From assembly GCF_000959365.1 (NCBI RefSeq), contig NZ_CP009555.1, positions 434,001-498,000 on the forward strand: a stretch of 64,000 nucleotides of DNA, given 5' to 3'. This DNA comes from Burkholderia oklahomensis C6786 (GTDB lineage: Bacteria; Pseudomonadota; Gammaproteobacteria; Burkholderiales; Burkholderiaceae). A program made the position numbers and the translations under genes. The notes under the pieces are model-generated. The model made no database searches and was not told the DNA's origin. It was given only the letters and a program-made list of their open reading frames with translations. Below are positions 47,849 through 57,083 of this stretch, in pieces; within the stretch, counting starts at the first letter, position 1, and each line of letters begins with the position of its first letter.

Positions 47849-48319
47849 ATGAAACTGCACATCGTCGCGGTCGGCCACAAGATGCCCGGCTGGATCGCGA
47901 CCGGCTTCGACGAATATACGAAGCGGATGCCGCCCGAGCTGCGGATCGAGCTGCGCGAGGTGAAGCCCGAGCTGCGCTCGGGTTCGCGCACGGCCGAGAG
48001 CGTGATGGCCGCCGAGAAGCAACGGATCGAGGCCGCGCTGCCGAAGAACGCGCGCGTCGTCGCGCTCGACGAGCACGGCCGCGACTGGACCACGATGCAG
48101 CTCGCGCAGGCGCTGCCCGCGTGGCGGCAGGACGGCCGCGACGTCGCGTTCGTGATCGGCGGCGCCGACGGGCTCGATCCGGCGCTCAAGTCGCGCGCCG
48201 AACTGCTGCTGCGCGTATCGAGCCTCACGCTGCCGCACGGCATGGTTCGCGTGCTGCTCGCCGAGCAGCTTTACCGCGCGTGGAGCATCACGCAGAATCA
48301 TCCCTATCATCGCGCGTAG
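47849..48319 (+). CDS. rlmH: 23S rRNA pseudouridine(1915)-N3-methyltransferase
   Basis: This SPOUT-fold enzyme methylates pseudouridine 1915 of 23S rRNA on assembled ribosomes. The 156-residue protein has [36 protein letters not shown], the S-adenosylmethionine knot [11 protein letters not shown] and [20 protein letters not shown]. The start at 47849 is the conserved one; the open frame upstream overlaps rsfS. Confidence 0.97.
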   Translation: MKLHIVAVGHKMPGWIATGFDEYTKRMPPELRIELREVKPELRSGSRTAESVMAAEKQRIEAALPKNARVVALDEHGRDWTTMQLAQALPAWRQDGRDVAFVIGGADGLDPALKSRAELLLRVSSLTLPHGMVRVLLAEQLYRAWSITQNHPYHRA

Positions 48320-48365
48320 CGGCCGTCGCCCGACGCGCCGCGCACGCGCCCATCGAGACAAGACG

Positions 48366-48998
48366 ATGCCCGACAGCGCCGCCGCCCCGTCCTACCCGTT
48401 CATTTACCTCGCCTCGCAAAGCCCTCGCCGCCGGGAACTGCTCGATCAGCTCGGCGTGCGCTACGAACTGCTGACGCCCGCGCCCCACGAGGACGCCGAA
48501 GCGCTCGAAGCCGAGCTGCCGGGCGAAGCGCCCGACCACTACGTGCTGCGCGTGTGCGTCGCGAAGGCGGAGGCGGCGCGCGCGCGGCTCGTCGCGAACG
48601 GCAAGCCGGCCGCGCCCGTGCTCGTCGCCGATACGACCGTGACGATCGACGGCGCGATCCTCGGCAAGCCCGCCGACGCCGCCGACGCGCTCGCGATGCT
48701 CATGCGCCTCGCCGGCCGCACGCACGAAGTACTGACGGCGCTCGCGGTGATCGACGCGACGGGCGAGCTGATGCCGCCCGCGCTGTCGCGCTCCGAGGTC
48801 CGCTTCGCGGCGGCGGCGCCCGCCGCGCTCGCGCGCTACGTCGAGAGCGGCGAGCCGTTCGGCAAGGCGGGCGCCTACGCGATCCAGGGGCGCGCGGCGG
48901 AATTCGTAGAACGAATCGACGGTTCCCATTCAGGTATCATGGGTCTGCCCCTTTTTGAGACCGCGACGCTGCTTCGCGCGGCGCACGTCTCCTTCTGA
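48366..48998 (+). CDS. maf: Maf family nucleoside triphosphate pyrophosphatase
   Basis: Maf proteins hydrolyse non-canonical or pyrimidine nucleoside triphosphates and can slow septum formation. The 210-residue product has the N-terminal [17 protein letters not shown], the acidic [12 protein letters not shown] and [20 protein letters not shown], which places it nearer the YhdE (dTTP/UTP) type than YceF. It lies eight bases before rng. Confidence 0.93.
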   Translation: MPDSAAAPSYPFIYLASQSPRRRELLDQLGVRYELLTPAPHEDAEALEAELPGEAPDHYVLRVCVAKAEAARARLVANGKPAAPVLVADTTVTIDGAILGKPADAADALAMLMRLAGRTHEVLTALAVIDATGELMPPALSRSEVRFAAAAPAALARYVESGEPFGKAGAYAIQGRAAEFVERIDGSHSGIMGLPLFETATLLRAAHVSF

Positions 48999-49006
48999 AT
49001 CACACC

Positions 49007-50470
49007 ATGAACGAAGAAATCCTGATCAACATCACGCCGCAGGAAACGCGGGTCGCGCTCGTCCAACAAGGCGCGGTGCAGGAGCTTCACGTCGAGCGCA
49101 CGCTGTCGCGCGGGCGCGTCGGCAACATCTATCTCGGCAAGGTCGTGCGCGTGCTGCCCGGCATGCAGTCGGCGTTCATCGACATCGGGCTCGAGCGCGC
49201 GGCGTTCCTGCACGTCGCCGACATCTGGCAGCCGCGCGCGGGCGACGCGCCCGCCGTCGTGCAGCAGCCGATCGAGAAGATCGTGTTCGAGGGGCAGACG
49301 CTGATGGTTCAGGTGATCAAGGACCCGATCGGCACGAAGGGCGCGCGGCTGTCGACGCAGATCAGCATCGCGGGCCGCACGCTCGTCTACCTGCCGCAGG
49401 AGCCGCACATCGGCATCTCGCAGAAGATCGAGAGCGAGACCGAGCGCGAGGCCGTGCGCGCGCGGCTGACCGCCGTGATCCCCGCCGACGAGAAAGGCGG
49501 CTACATCGTGCGCACGATCGCCGAGGACGCGACGGGCGACGAGCTCGCCGCCGACGTCGCGTACCTGCGCAAGACCTGGGCGACGATCGTGGCGCAAGGC
49601 CAGCGCCTGCCCGCGACAAGTCTGCTGTACCAGGATCTCGATCTCGCGCAGCGCGTGCTGCGCGATTTCGCGAACGACGACACGACGCGCATCCAGGTCG
49701 ATTCGCGCGAGACGTACCAGCGGCTCGTCGACTTCGCGGGCGAGTTCACGCCGGCCGTGAGCCCGAAGCTGCACCACTACACCGGCGAGCGGCCGCTCTT
49801 CGACCTGTACAGCATCGAGACCGAGATCCAGCGGGCGCTGTCGCGGCGCGTCGATCTGAAGTCGGGCGGCTACCTGATGATCGACCAGACGGAAGCGATG
49901 ACGACGATCGACGTGAACACGGGCGGCTACGTCGGCGCGCGCAACTTCGACGACACGATCTTCAAGACGAATCTCGAGGCCGCGCACACGATCGCGCGGC
50001 AGTTGCGGCTGCGCAACCTCGGCGGGATCATCATCATCGACTTCATCGACATGGAGAACGCCGAGCATCGCGACGCGGTGCTCGCCGAACTGAAGAAGGC
50101 GCTCTCGCGCGACCGCACGCGCGTGACGGTGAACGGCTTCTCGCAGTTGGGGCTCGTCGAGATGACGCGCAAGCGCACGCGCGAATCGCTCGCGCACGTG
50201 CTGTGCGAGCCGTGCCCGACCTGCCAGGGCAAGGGCCAGGTGAAGACGTCGCGCACCGTCTGCTACGACGTCCTGCGCGAGATCCTGCGCGAGTCGCGGC
50301 AGTTCAATCCGCGCGAATTCCGCGTGATCGCGTCGCAGCAGGTGATCGACCTCTTTCTCGACGAGGAGTCGCAGCATCTCGCGATGCTGATCGATTTCAT
50401 CGGCAAGCCGGTGTCGTTGCAGGTCGAGTCGAATCTGAGTCAGGAGCAATACGACATCGTGCTGATGTAG
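49007..50470 (+). CDS. rng: Ribonuclease G
   Basis: This endoribonuclease matures the 5' end of 16S rRNA and turns over mRNA. The 487-residue protein has an S1-like N-terminal domain (GNIYLGKVVRVLPGMQSAFI), then the RNase H-like and DNase I-like catalytic region with TTIDVNTGGYVGARNFDDT, IIIIDFIDMENAEHRD, and the zinc-link cysteines CEPCPTCQGKG. There is no long C-terminal scaffold, which separates it from RNase E. It ends the hemF-to-rng run. Confidence 0.97.
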   Translation: MNEEILINITPQETRVALVQQGAVQELHVERTLSRGRVGNIYLGKVVRVLPGMQSAFIDIGLERAAFLHVADIWQPRAGDAPAVVQQPIEKIVFEGQTLMVQVIKDPIGTKGARLSTQISIAGRTLVYLPQEPHIGISQKIESETEREAVRARLTAVIPADEKGGYIVRTIAEDATGDELAADVAYLRKTWATIVAQGQRLPATSLLYQDLDLAQRVLRDFANDDTTRIQVDSRETYQRLVDFAGEFTPAVSPKLHHYTGERPLFDLYSIETEIQRALSRRVDLKSGGYLMIDQTEAMTTIDVNTGGYVGARNFDDTIFKTNLEAAHTIARQLRLRNLGGIIIIDFIDMENAEHRDAVLAELKKALSRDRTRVTVNGFSQLGLVEMTRKRTRESLAHVLCEPCPTCQGKGQVKTSRTVCYDVLREILRESRQFNPREFRVIASQQVIDLFLDEESQHLAMLIDFIGKPVSLQVESNLSQEQYDIVLM

Positions 50471-51195
50471 CGATCGCCGGCATCATCGCCGCCGCAAGCC
50501 GCGCCGAGCGCCGAGACGTACGGCGGCGGCACGCGAGCACGGAACCGGCGAACGCCTCCATACCGGAAGCACCGCAGGCCGCGTCGACCGGCAGGTCGAT
50601 CGGCATCGCATCGGCGCCGACAGCGCGCCCCCAAAGAGCCCGGCCGCCAGCGGGCGTTTCAACATCGATTCGCCGAGAAGATGACGAATCGACGTTGGGA
50701 ATCCTGAACGGCATTCACTCGTAGAAGAACCTGTCAGTCGAAGTCTCGACTTCCCCGCGCTTGCCGCTCTCGCATCAAGCCTCCTAGATTCGTTCGCAGA
50801 CATGCGTCGCGCGCGGCAAGCAAGCCGTACGCCGGTCCAAGCGGCCTTTCGCGCAGCCACGATCCAGGGCCTGGCCGCGCGTCTTAAGCCACGCTTGTAC
50901 CGAGTAGGCGAACGCGGACAATCCAGTACGTTCTCAAACACCGCGAAGGCTGAAATTGTCTCGCACCTGAAACGTCGACCGCCCGGAATCCGCCGGCGCC
51001 GACGCGAAGCCAGGTTCGTTCGCCTCGCCGACATTGCCGGGCGGCGAACCGCGACATCACCGCGAAATCATCCGCGCGGCACGGCGCTCGACGATCCCGA
51101 TCAGGCTTTCGTCGCCCCCCCCTGATTCGAAATACCGGCGACGCGTGACATAATCCGCCGCAGCTCTCGAGTCCGTCCGTCATTCCGTCAAGGCC
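50471..51195. other. Long intergenic region after rng
   Basis: No gene can be supported in these 725 bases. Open frames exist on both strands, but their Arg/Ala/Ser-rich translations have no recognisable domain. The composition is less GC-rich than in the neighbouring genes, and this marks the start of the accessory-looking block. The right end holds a candidate promoter. Confidence 0.45.
51126..51154 (+). promoter_or_regulatory. Candidate promoter of the DUF2946 gene
   Basis: TTCGAA (51126-51131) and CATAAT (51149-51154) are separated by 17 bases. The -10 element matches at five of six positions, the -35 element only at three. Confidence 0.35.
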
Positions 51196-51576
51196 ATGCG
51201 CAGCCTTCTCCATCGCAAGATCGGCAGCATGCTCGGATTGCTTGCAATCCTGATGGCGACGCTCGCGCCGACGGTTTCGCACACGCTTTCAAACAGCCAT
51301 CATTTCAGCGAGCTGCCGAGCGCTTTCTGCTCCGCGCAGGACGGCACCGACGCAACGTCATCCGACTCGTCGCCGTCGTCCGAAAAAGCGGTTCATTGGC
51401 AGGCGTGCGCGTATTGCGGGCTGCTCGCGCACACGCCGGCGGTACCGAGCACGACCGCCGCATTCACGCCGACGATTTGGACAGTCCGCGCGACTGCCGC
51501 CGCGCCGATTTCGCCGCCTCGTCGCGTCTTCCCGTTCACCGCTGCGCAGCCACGCGCCCCACCTGTCCTATCCTGA
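51196..51576 (+). CDS. DUF2946 family protein
   Basis: The 126-residue protein has an N-terminal hydrophobic segment (GSMLGLLAILMATLAPTVSH) and the DUF2946 hallmark CAYCGLLAHTP near the middle, preceded by a His/Cys-containing acidic loop. The Cys-x2-Cys with nearby histidines suggests metal binding, and the family commonly occurs beside copper genes. Function is not established. It heads the block that includes CopC and SCO1. Confidence 0.8.
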   Translation: MRSLLHRKIGSMLGLLAILMATLAPTVSHTLSNSHHFSELPSAFCSAQDGTDATSSDSSPSSEKAVHWQACAYCGLLAHTPAVPSTTAAFTPTIWTVRATAAAPISPPRRVFPFTAAQPRAPPVLS

Positions 51577-51684
51577 TCGAAGCAGTCATGCGGCGACGCA
51601 CGCGCCATCGCGTCGCCGCGGCGTCGCGCCTCTCTCGACGGATGCGCGACCGCGCACATACGACCATTCAAAAATGGATAAATC

Positions 51685-52617
51685 ATGCGCACCGTCGCAC
51701 CTCGCAGCGGTATACCAGCGCTCGCGACGCTCGTTGTTCCGGCTGCCGTAGTCGCTACGCTTTTCGTTCCTTCTCTTGCCGCCGCCCACGCCATTGCGGG
51801 CAATCGCGTATTCCCGGCGACGATGGCGGTCGACGACCCCGGCGTCGGCGACGAGCTCAATCTGGAATTCGGGCACCTCAAGTCGCAGACGGACGACGGC
51901 GACACCCAGAGCGCCAACACGACGACGCTCGAATGGGACAAGCTGATCACGCCGAGTTTCGCGTTGTCGGTGACGGGAACCTACGTGAACGTGAATGCCC
52001 CGAACGGCGGCTCGGCACGAGGATTCGACAACTTCGCGGTCGGCGCCAAGTATCGCTTCTACGTGAACGCCGCACACGAATTCATGGCATCGGTCGGCGT
52101 GGTGGCCGAGCTCGGCGGAACCGGTTCAAAGGCGATCGCCGACCCGCACTCCGCGCTCTCGCCGACGCTGTACTTCGGCAAGGGTTTCGGCGATCTGCCC
52201 GACAGCCTGAAATATCTGCGCCCATTGGCGATCACGGGCGCCGTAGGACCGCGCCTGACGACCAGCAGCGCCGATCCGGATTCGCTGAACTGGGGCGTCA
52301 CCTTGCAGTACAGCCTGCCCTATCTGCAGAACTTCGTGCAGGACGTCGGGCTCAAGCCGCCTTTCAGCAATCTGATTCCGGTCGTCGAGTTCCCGATGAG
52401 CACTTGCACCGGCGGCGCGTGCTCGGGGCATACCACGGGGACCGTCAACCCCGGCCTGCTGTGGCTCAATCGCTGGGGGCAATTCGGCGTCGAGGCGCAG
52501 ATTCCCGTCAATCATGCGAGCGGCAAAGGCGTCGGCATCCTGCTGCAGGCGCATCTCTATCTGGACGACGTGCTGCCCGACTCGCTCGGCAAACCCCTCT
52601 TCGGCAAGGGAGAATGA
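51685..52617 (+). CDS. Secreted beta-barrel-like protein, putative outer-membrane transporter
   Basis: The 310-residue protein has a signal peptide ending SLAAAHA, then alternating-hydrophobicity strands such as FALSVTGTYVNVN, FAVGAKYRFYVNAAHEF and WGVTLQYSLPYLQ, and ends with amphipathic segments. This pattern fits the MetA-pathway/outer-membrane transporter-like families. The mature part begins with a histidine (HAIAGNRVFP) and contains CTGGACSGH, which could bind metal. It is coupled to copC. The exact family is uncertain. Confidence 0.7.
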   Translation: MRTVAPRSGIPALATLVVPAAVVATLFVPSLAAAHAIAGNRVFPATMAVDDPGVGDELNLEFGHLKSQTDDGDTQSANTTTLEWDKLITPSFALSVTGTYVNVNAPNGGSARGFDNFAVGAKYRFYVNAAHEFMASVGVVAELGGTGSKAIADPHSALSPTLYFGKGFGDLPDSLKYLRPLAITGAVGPRLTTSSADPDSLNWGVTLQYSLPYLQNFVQDVGLKPPFSNLIPVVEFPMSTCTGGACSGHTTGTVNPGLLWLNRWGQFGVEAQIPVNHASGKGVGILLQAHLYLDDVLPDSLGKPLFGKGE

Positions 52618-52619
52618 AC

Positions 52620-52997
52620 ATGACCAAATTCGGCCGGCTTCTCGGCGCCTGCGCCGCCGCGGCTGCGGCGATCGCCTGCTTCGCGATCCCTTCGGCGGCT
52701 TTCGCGCACGTCTTCCCGCAAACGCAATCGCCGTCGGCGGGCGCCGAGGTATCGCCGCCCGCGAACGTGACGATCGTCTTCAACGGTCCGCTCGAGCCCG
52801 CCTTCAGCGCCCTCACCGTCAGCGATGCAGCGGGCAAGCCGGTGAATACCGCCAAGGCGACCGTCGCACCGAACGACGCGAAGACGATCAGCGTCCCATT
52901 GCCTCCGTTGGCGCCCGGCAAGTACACCGTGCACTGGGTGGCCGTGGCCGCCGACGGGCATCGGACCCAGGGCGACTACGCGTTCAAGGTGAAATGA
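52620..52997 (+). CDS. copC: CopC-like periplasmic copper-binding protein
   Basis: The 125-residue protein has a signal peptide (AIACFAIPSAAFA) cut just before HVFPQTQSPSAGAEV. The mature chain would therefore start with the histidine that binds Cu(II) in CopC. The C-terminal WVAVAADGHRTQGDYAFKV is the other signature. No CopD membrane partner is found next to it, unlike many copCD pairs. The ATG at 52620 has a better-spaced GGGAG than the one at 52614, which overlaps the previous stop. Confidence 0.9.
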   Translation: MTKFGRLLGACAAAAAAIACFAIPSAAFAHVFPQTQSPSAGAEVSPPANVTIVFNGPLEPAFSALTVSDAAGKPVNTAKATVAPNDAKTISVPLPPLAPGKYTVHWVAVAADGHRTQGDYAFKVK

Positions 52998-53614
52998 CGA
53001 AGGCCGATGTTGCATATCAGCGTCATTTTTCCCTGGTTCGACGCGTTTCGCGTCGCTCGCGCGTAGCCGTCCAATCCCCGGCCAGCGCGAGCGCATGCGT
53101 CATACGATGTCGGCGGCGTCGCCATCCGCCGTGCTGACGGCGCGCCGACGTCGACTCGTTTCGCTACGCGACGTCGCCGCCTCGTCGCGCGCGGGCTCGT
53201 CATGGCTTCGCGGCGTTGGAAACGCGCCGCCCCCCCGCGCGGCACGTATCAACGCTGCGACATTTTTCGCCGATTCCGAAGGGCGGCGGCATCCACGTCC
53301 GCGCGGCGTCCCCATGCATCCGGCAAGCGGCCGGCTTGGCACGTTGCTAGCTTCTTTCGACGCGCTGCCAATGGCGGATTCGACGCGCGGTCGAGGATGA
53401 CTGGTTATCCGGCACTTCCTGATGGAAGCCATGCCGCGCCAGATTGTTTCCCGCTCGAAAAGTCGCCACAGGTTCGCAACGTGCCTGTCGCCCACCCATC
53501 TTTTATTCGCTCGGCCGACGTCGTTCCCTACGCGTCGCCGCCGAGCGCATCCGGACGAGGCGCGTACCAGGAGTGTTGGATATCAAGTGTCGTCCATTCC
53601 GGCGGGAGAGCATC
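52998..53614. other. Intergenic region after copC
   Basis: No gene is supported in these 617 bases. The translations are Arg/Ser-rich and without domains. A GGGAGAG ribosome binding site for the next gene lies at its right end. Confidence 0.4.
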
Positions 53615-55759
53615 ATGTTGGTCAAGTCGATTCGGTTCCTAAGGGCATGCCTGATCCTGTTTTCTCTATGTCTGACCATCGTCCCCGGACGAGCAAACGC
53701 GGTGTCGAACCAGTTGCTGTTGCTGCTGCCGGACAACTTCACGCTCCCCGATCCGCGCGTGTCGGCCTGGCTCGACGCGGCGTCGGAAGAAGGCTTGCAG
53801 ATCTCGATCATCAACGACAGCCAGTTCGAACAGGCGGGCACCACGCTCCAGCAGTATCAAGGCCTGATCCTGCCCGATCAGGTCCATACGGCAGCCGACG
53901 ACACGCTCCTGACGGCCATTCAGAACTACGCGCTCAACGGCGGGCACGTGATGCTGGTCTACGATTTCGGCGTCCTCACGTCGACCGGCTTCTATCCGGT
54001 TCCGCAGTCGAGATTCAGCGCGATGGCGGGCGTGAGCTACGTGCTCTACGATTCGCTGGGCGGCAACATGATCGGCCTCGGGCCCGTGACCGGCATGGGA
54101 AGCACGTTGCGCACGCTCCAGATCCCGCCCGGGAAGTCGATGACCTGGCCGACCACCAGTTCAACCAGCGGCTCGACTGCGACTGCCGTCACGACGTCGG
54201 CGTCCGTATCGGTCGCCGCGTCGCCCGGCCAGGTGCTCTATCTGCAGCCTAGCCGGACCAATCCGGGCGGCCTGACCGGCTACAAGCACAACGCGTATTT
54301 CAATTACAAGACCGAGAACGGCCTCGCGACCAACATCAGCCTGAATCTCGGCCGCGTGTTCAAAGGCCCGAAGGTCAAGTCCGGCACCTATAGCGCGACG
54401 TCGACCAAGAACAAGACCGTGTCGACGCCGAAGAAGTCCACCGGAACGTCCGCGCTCGTCACGACGACGGCCGTCGCGACGACGGACGTGCTCGAAGGCA
54501 TCTCGGGCTACGTGTACGGCTTCCTCACGTATCCGAGCTTCGTCACGCAGGGCGCGTACAGCGGCACGGCCTTGCTGACGTCGCCGAACTTCGGCCTCGT
54601 CGCCGGCTACAACCCGTACGGCAGCGGCGGCGTGCTGTTCGTGAACATGCCGCTCAGCTACCTCGAAGGGCAAACCGACGGCATGCCGCTCCACGGCTTC
54701 CTGCACTACTTCACGACGAACGTGCTGTCGATGCCGCACCTGTCGCTCGAGCCGAAGGCGCAAGCGGGGATGGTGCTCAACTGGCACTTCTGCGCGGAAG
54801 AGATGATCCAGCCGGCGCTGTACCTGAAGTCGCTCGGCATCTGGAACAACGGTCCGTTCTCGATCGTCGTGACGGCCGGCCCGGACGACGCAGCGATAGG
54901 CGACGGCCTCGGCATCAATCTGGCCAACAACACGCAGGCGCAGCAGCTGATGCAGTATCTGCTCGGCCTCGGACACAACATCGGCAGTCACGGCGGGTGG
55001 GACCACGACTACTGGGGCGCCAACGCGAGCGAGACCGACCAGAGCACGTTCCAGCAGTACCTCGTGCTGAACCACCAGGCGGTGCAGTCCGTCACCGGCA
55101 AGCCCGACGTCGAATGGGCGGCGCCGGAAGGCAACACGCCGACGTGGGCCGTGAACTGGCTCGAGAGCAACGGTTATTCGGGCTACTACTTCACAGGCCA
55201 CACCGGCATGGCGCAGACCCGCGCGTACCGCAACGCCGCGCTGCTGAATCCCGGCATCTGGGCGTTCCCGGTCATGCCGTTCGGCAAGTACGCGACGTTC
55301 GAGGAATTCCAGGAGTTCGGCGTATCCACGACGGACATCACGAACTGGTACGAGTCGCTGATGGACTTCGTCGTCGCCAATCGCACGACCCGGCTCATCT
55401 ACATGCACCCGCTCGGCGCGTCGTGGTACCCGGACATACTCGCGACCATCTTCAGCTATGCGAACGCGCTGATCGCGAGCGGGCAGTACAAGTGGTACAC
55501 GATGGACCAGTTGACGCAGTTCGACAGGCGGCGCCTGCTCGTCACGTGGACGGCGACCGATACGGGCAGCGGCTGGTCGTTCAGCGCGTCGCAGCCGACG
55601 AGCCTGCAGGACGTGACGTGGCTGCTGCCGAAGAACGCTTATCAGCTGCCGGTCGTGACCGGGGGATCGGCCACGGTCGTGATAACCGATCCGACCAACT
55701 GGCTCGTGATCGCCGGCGCGGGAACGGCGTTGACGTTCACGAGCGCCAAAGTCCAATAG
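53615..55759 (+). CDS. Secreted protein with polysaccharide-deacetylase-like C-terminal half
   Basis: The 714-residue product has a signal peptide (ACLILFSLCLTIVPGRANA). A first domain of about 220 residues resembles class I glutamine-amidotransferase-like folds (GLILPDQVHTAADDTLL, GGHVMLVYDFG). It is followed by a Ser/Thr-rich linker rich in Ala and Lys (about residues 255-290), and a C-terminal half reminiscent of NodB deacetylases: LNWHFCAEEM, GHNIGSHGGWDHDYW, WAAPEGNTPTW and LIYMHPLG. The usual TFDDG motif is not present and the histidine spacing differs, so activity is uncertain. GGGAGAG precedes the ATG. Confidence 0.65.
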   Translation: MLVKSIRFLRACLILFSLCLTIVPGRANAVSNQLLLLLPDNFTLPDPRVSAWLDAASEEGLQISIINDSQFEQAGTTLQQYQGLILPDQVHTAADDTLLTAIQNYALNGGHVMLVYDFGVLTSTGFYPVPQSRFSAMAGVSYVLYDSLGGNMIGLGPVTGMGSTLRTLQIPPGKSMTWPTTSSTSGSTATAVTTSASVSVAASPGQVLYLQPSRTNPGGLTGYKHNAYFNYKTENGLATNISLNLGRVFKGPKVKSGTYSATSTKNKTVSTPKKSTGTSALVTTTAVATTDVLEGISGYVYGFLTYPSFVTQGAYSGTALLTSPNFGLVAGYNPYGSGGVLFVNMPLSYLEGQTDGMPLHGFLHYFTTNVLSMPHLSLEPKAQAGMVLNWHFCAEEMIQPALYLKSLGIWNNGPFSIVVTAGPDDAAIGDGLGINLANNTQAQQLMQYLLGLGHNIGSHGGWDHDYWGANASETDQSTFQQYLVLNHQAVQSVTGKPDVEWAAPEGNTPTWAVNWLESNGYSGYYFTGHTGMAQTRAYRNAALLNPGIWAFPVMPFGKYATFEEFQEFGVSTTDITNWYESLMDFVVANRTTRLIYMHPLGASWYPDILATIFSYANALIASGQYKWYTMDQLTQFDRRRLLVTWTATDTGSGWSFSASQPTSLQDVTWLLPKNAYQLPVVTGGSATVVITDPTNWLVIAGAGTALTFTSAKVQ

Positions 55760-55785
55760 CGCCGCGCAGTACGCGCGCCGACGAT

Positions 55786-55813
55786 CGACGATCCCTCGAT
55801 CGAAGGATCGTCG
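55786..55813. repeat. 28-base near-perfect palindrome
   Basis: CGACGATCC (55786-55794) pairs with GGATCGTCG (55805-55813), and the centre contains the palindrome TCGATCGA. Only one pair (55795 with 55804) is mismatched. It lies 35 bases upstream of the S53 peptidase gene; there is no T-run, so an operator is as likely as a terminator. Confidence 0.7.
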
Positions 55814-55847
55814 GCGCAGCCCGGACCGCTCACGGCAGGGAAACGAC

Positions 55848-57083
55848 ATGAAACGACACTCGCTACGGCATGCGCTCGGCATGCTCGCCGCAACGGCCAC
55901 GCTTGCGCTCGCGACGGCTGCGCCGTTTGCGCAGCAAGCGAATCGGCCGCCCCGCGGCTTCACTCGTCCGCCGTTCCATCTGCACGGGCATGCGGCCGCG
56001 AGCCCGGGCGGCCTTTCTCCGGCGCAGATCCGGAATTTCTACGGATTCGATCAGTTGCCGCGCAATTATCGCGGCAGCGGACAAGTCATCGCGATCATCG
56101 ACGCCTACGACAACCCCACCGCCGAGGCGGATCTCGACGTGTTCAGCCGCAAGTTCGGGTTGCCGCCCTGCAATGCGGCCAATCGATGCTTCGCCAAGAT
56201 CTACGCCACTGCCGATCAAACCCGTCCGCCCGCGGATGCAGGCTGGGCGCTGGAAAGCTCGCTCGACGTCCAGTGGGCGCACGCGATCGCGCCCGACTCG
56301 AAAATCGTGCTGATCGAAGCGGCATCCAACACCTTTGCCGACATGATGAGCGCGGTGGCCGCGGCTGTCGCGGCGCCGCCCGAAGGCGCCGGCGCAAAAG
56401 TCGTGTCGATGAGCTGGGGCGGCAGCGAGTTCCTGCCGGAAACGCAATTTGACGGCCAGTTCATGAGCGCGAACGGCGTGTCGTTCGTCGCCGCGTCCGG
56501 CGACGGCGGCAACGCCGTCGATTACCCCGCCGCGTCGCCATACGTGCTCGGCGTCGGCGCGACGACGATCGTCACCGACGCGAGCGGCCGTTATGTCGGC
56601 GAAACGGCGTGGTCCGGGAGCGGCGGCGGCCAGAGCGCAATCGAATCCGAGCCGCCGTATCAAACCCATTACGGGATTCCGTTCGACACGCCCGGCGCGC
56701 GAGGCGTGCCCGACGTCGCCTACGACGGAGATCCGGCGTCGGGTTTCGCGATATACGACTCGTACGGATACGGCGGGCAGCGCGGCTGGTTCGTGGTCGG
56801 CGGAACGAGCGCGGGCGCGCCTCAATGGTCGGGCTTGCTCGCGATCGCGAACGGCGTGCGGGTCGAGCGCGGCAAATCCACGCTGAATGCGGTCAGCGCC
56901 GTCGAAGCGGCGCTGTACGGCATCGCGTCCGCCGCGTACCGAACGACCTTCTACGACGTCACGAGCGGCGCGAACGGCGCATGCGGCGCGGTGTGCGACG
57001 CGACGCCCGGCTATGACTACGTGACCGGACTCGGACGTCCGATCGCCGGCAATCTGATGCAAGCGCTGATCGATGCGCCGTGA
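55848..57083 (+). CDS. S53 family (sedolisin) serine-carboxyl peptidase
   Basis: The 411-residue secreted protein has a signal peptide (GMLAATATLALATAAPFAQQ). It carries the sedolisin catalytic set: E136 and D140 in WALESSLDVQWAHA, the oxyanion aspartate D219 in AASGDGGN, and the nucleophile S321 in VGGTSAGAPQWSG. The C-terminal calcium site is present (YDVTSGANG, then DYVTGLGRPI). The long pro-kumamolisin propeptide usual in the family is missing; only about 30 residues separate the signal from the catalytic domain. Such enzymes act at acidic pH. It overlaps the next gene by 11 bases. Confidence 0.92.
   Translation: MKRHSLRHALGMLAATATLALATAAPFAQQANRPPRGFTRPPFHLHGHAAASPGGLSPAQIRNFYGFDQLPRNYRGSGQVIAIIDAYDNPTAEADLDVFSRKFGLPPCNAANRCFAKIYATADQTRPPADAGWALESSLDVQWAHAIAPDSKIVLIEAASNTFADMMSAVAAAVAAPPEGAGAKVVSMSWGGSEFLPETQFDGQFMSANGVSFVAASGDGGNAVDYPAASPYVLGVGATTIVTDASGRYVGETAWSGSGGGQSAIESEPPYQTHYGIPFDTPGARGVPDVAYDGDPASGFAIYDSYGYGGQRGWFVVGGTSAGAPQWSGLLAIANGVRVERGKSTLNAVSAVEAALYGIASAAYRTTFYDVTSGANGACGAVCDATPGYDYVTGLGRPIAGNLMQALIDAP

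Noticed and set aside
50483..51034. A 183-codon minus-strand frame after rng
   Set aside because: Its composition is Arg/Ser/Ala-rich, there is no good ribosome binding site and no recognisable domain, and a competing frame exists in the same place.
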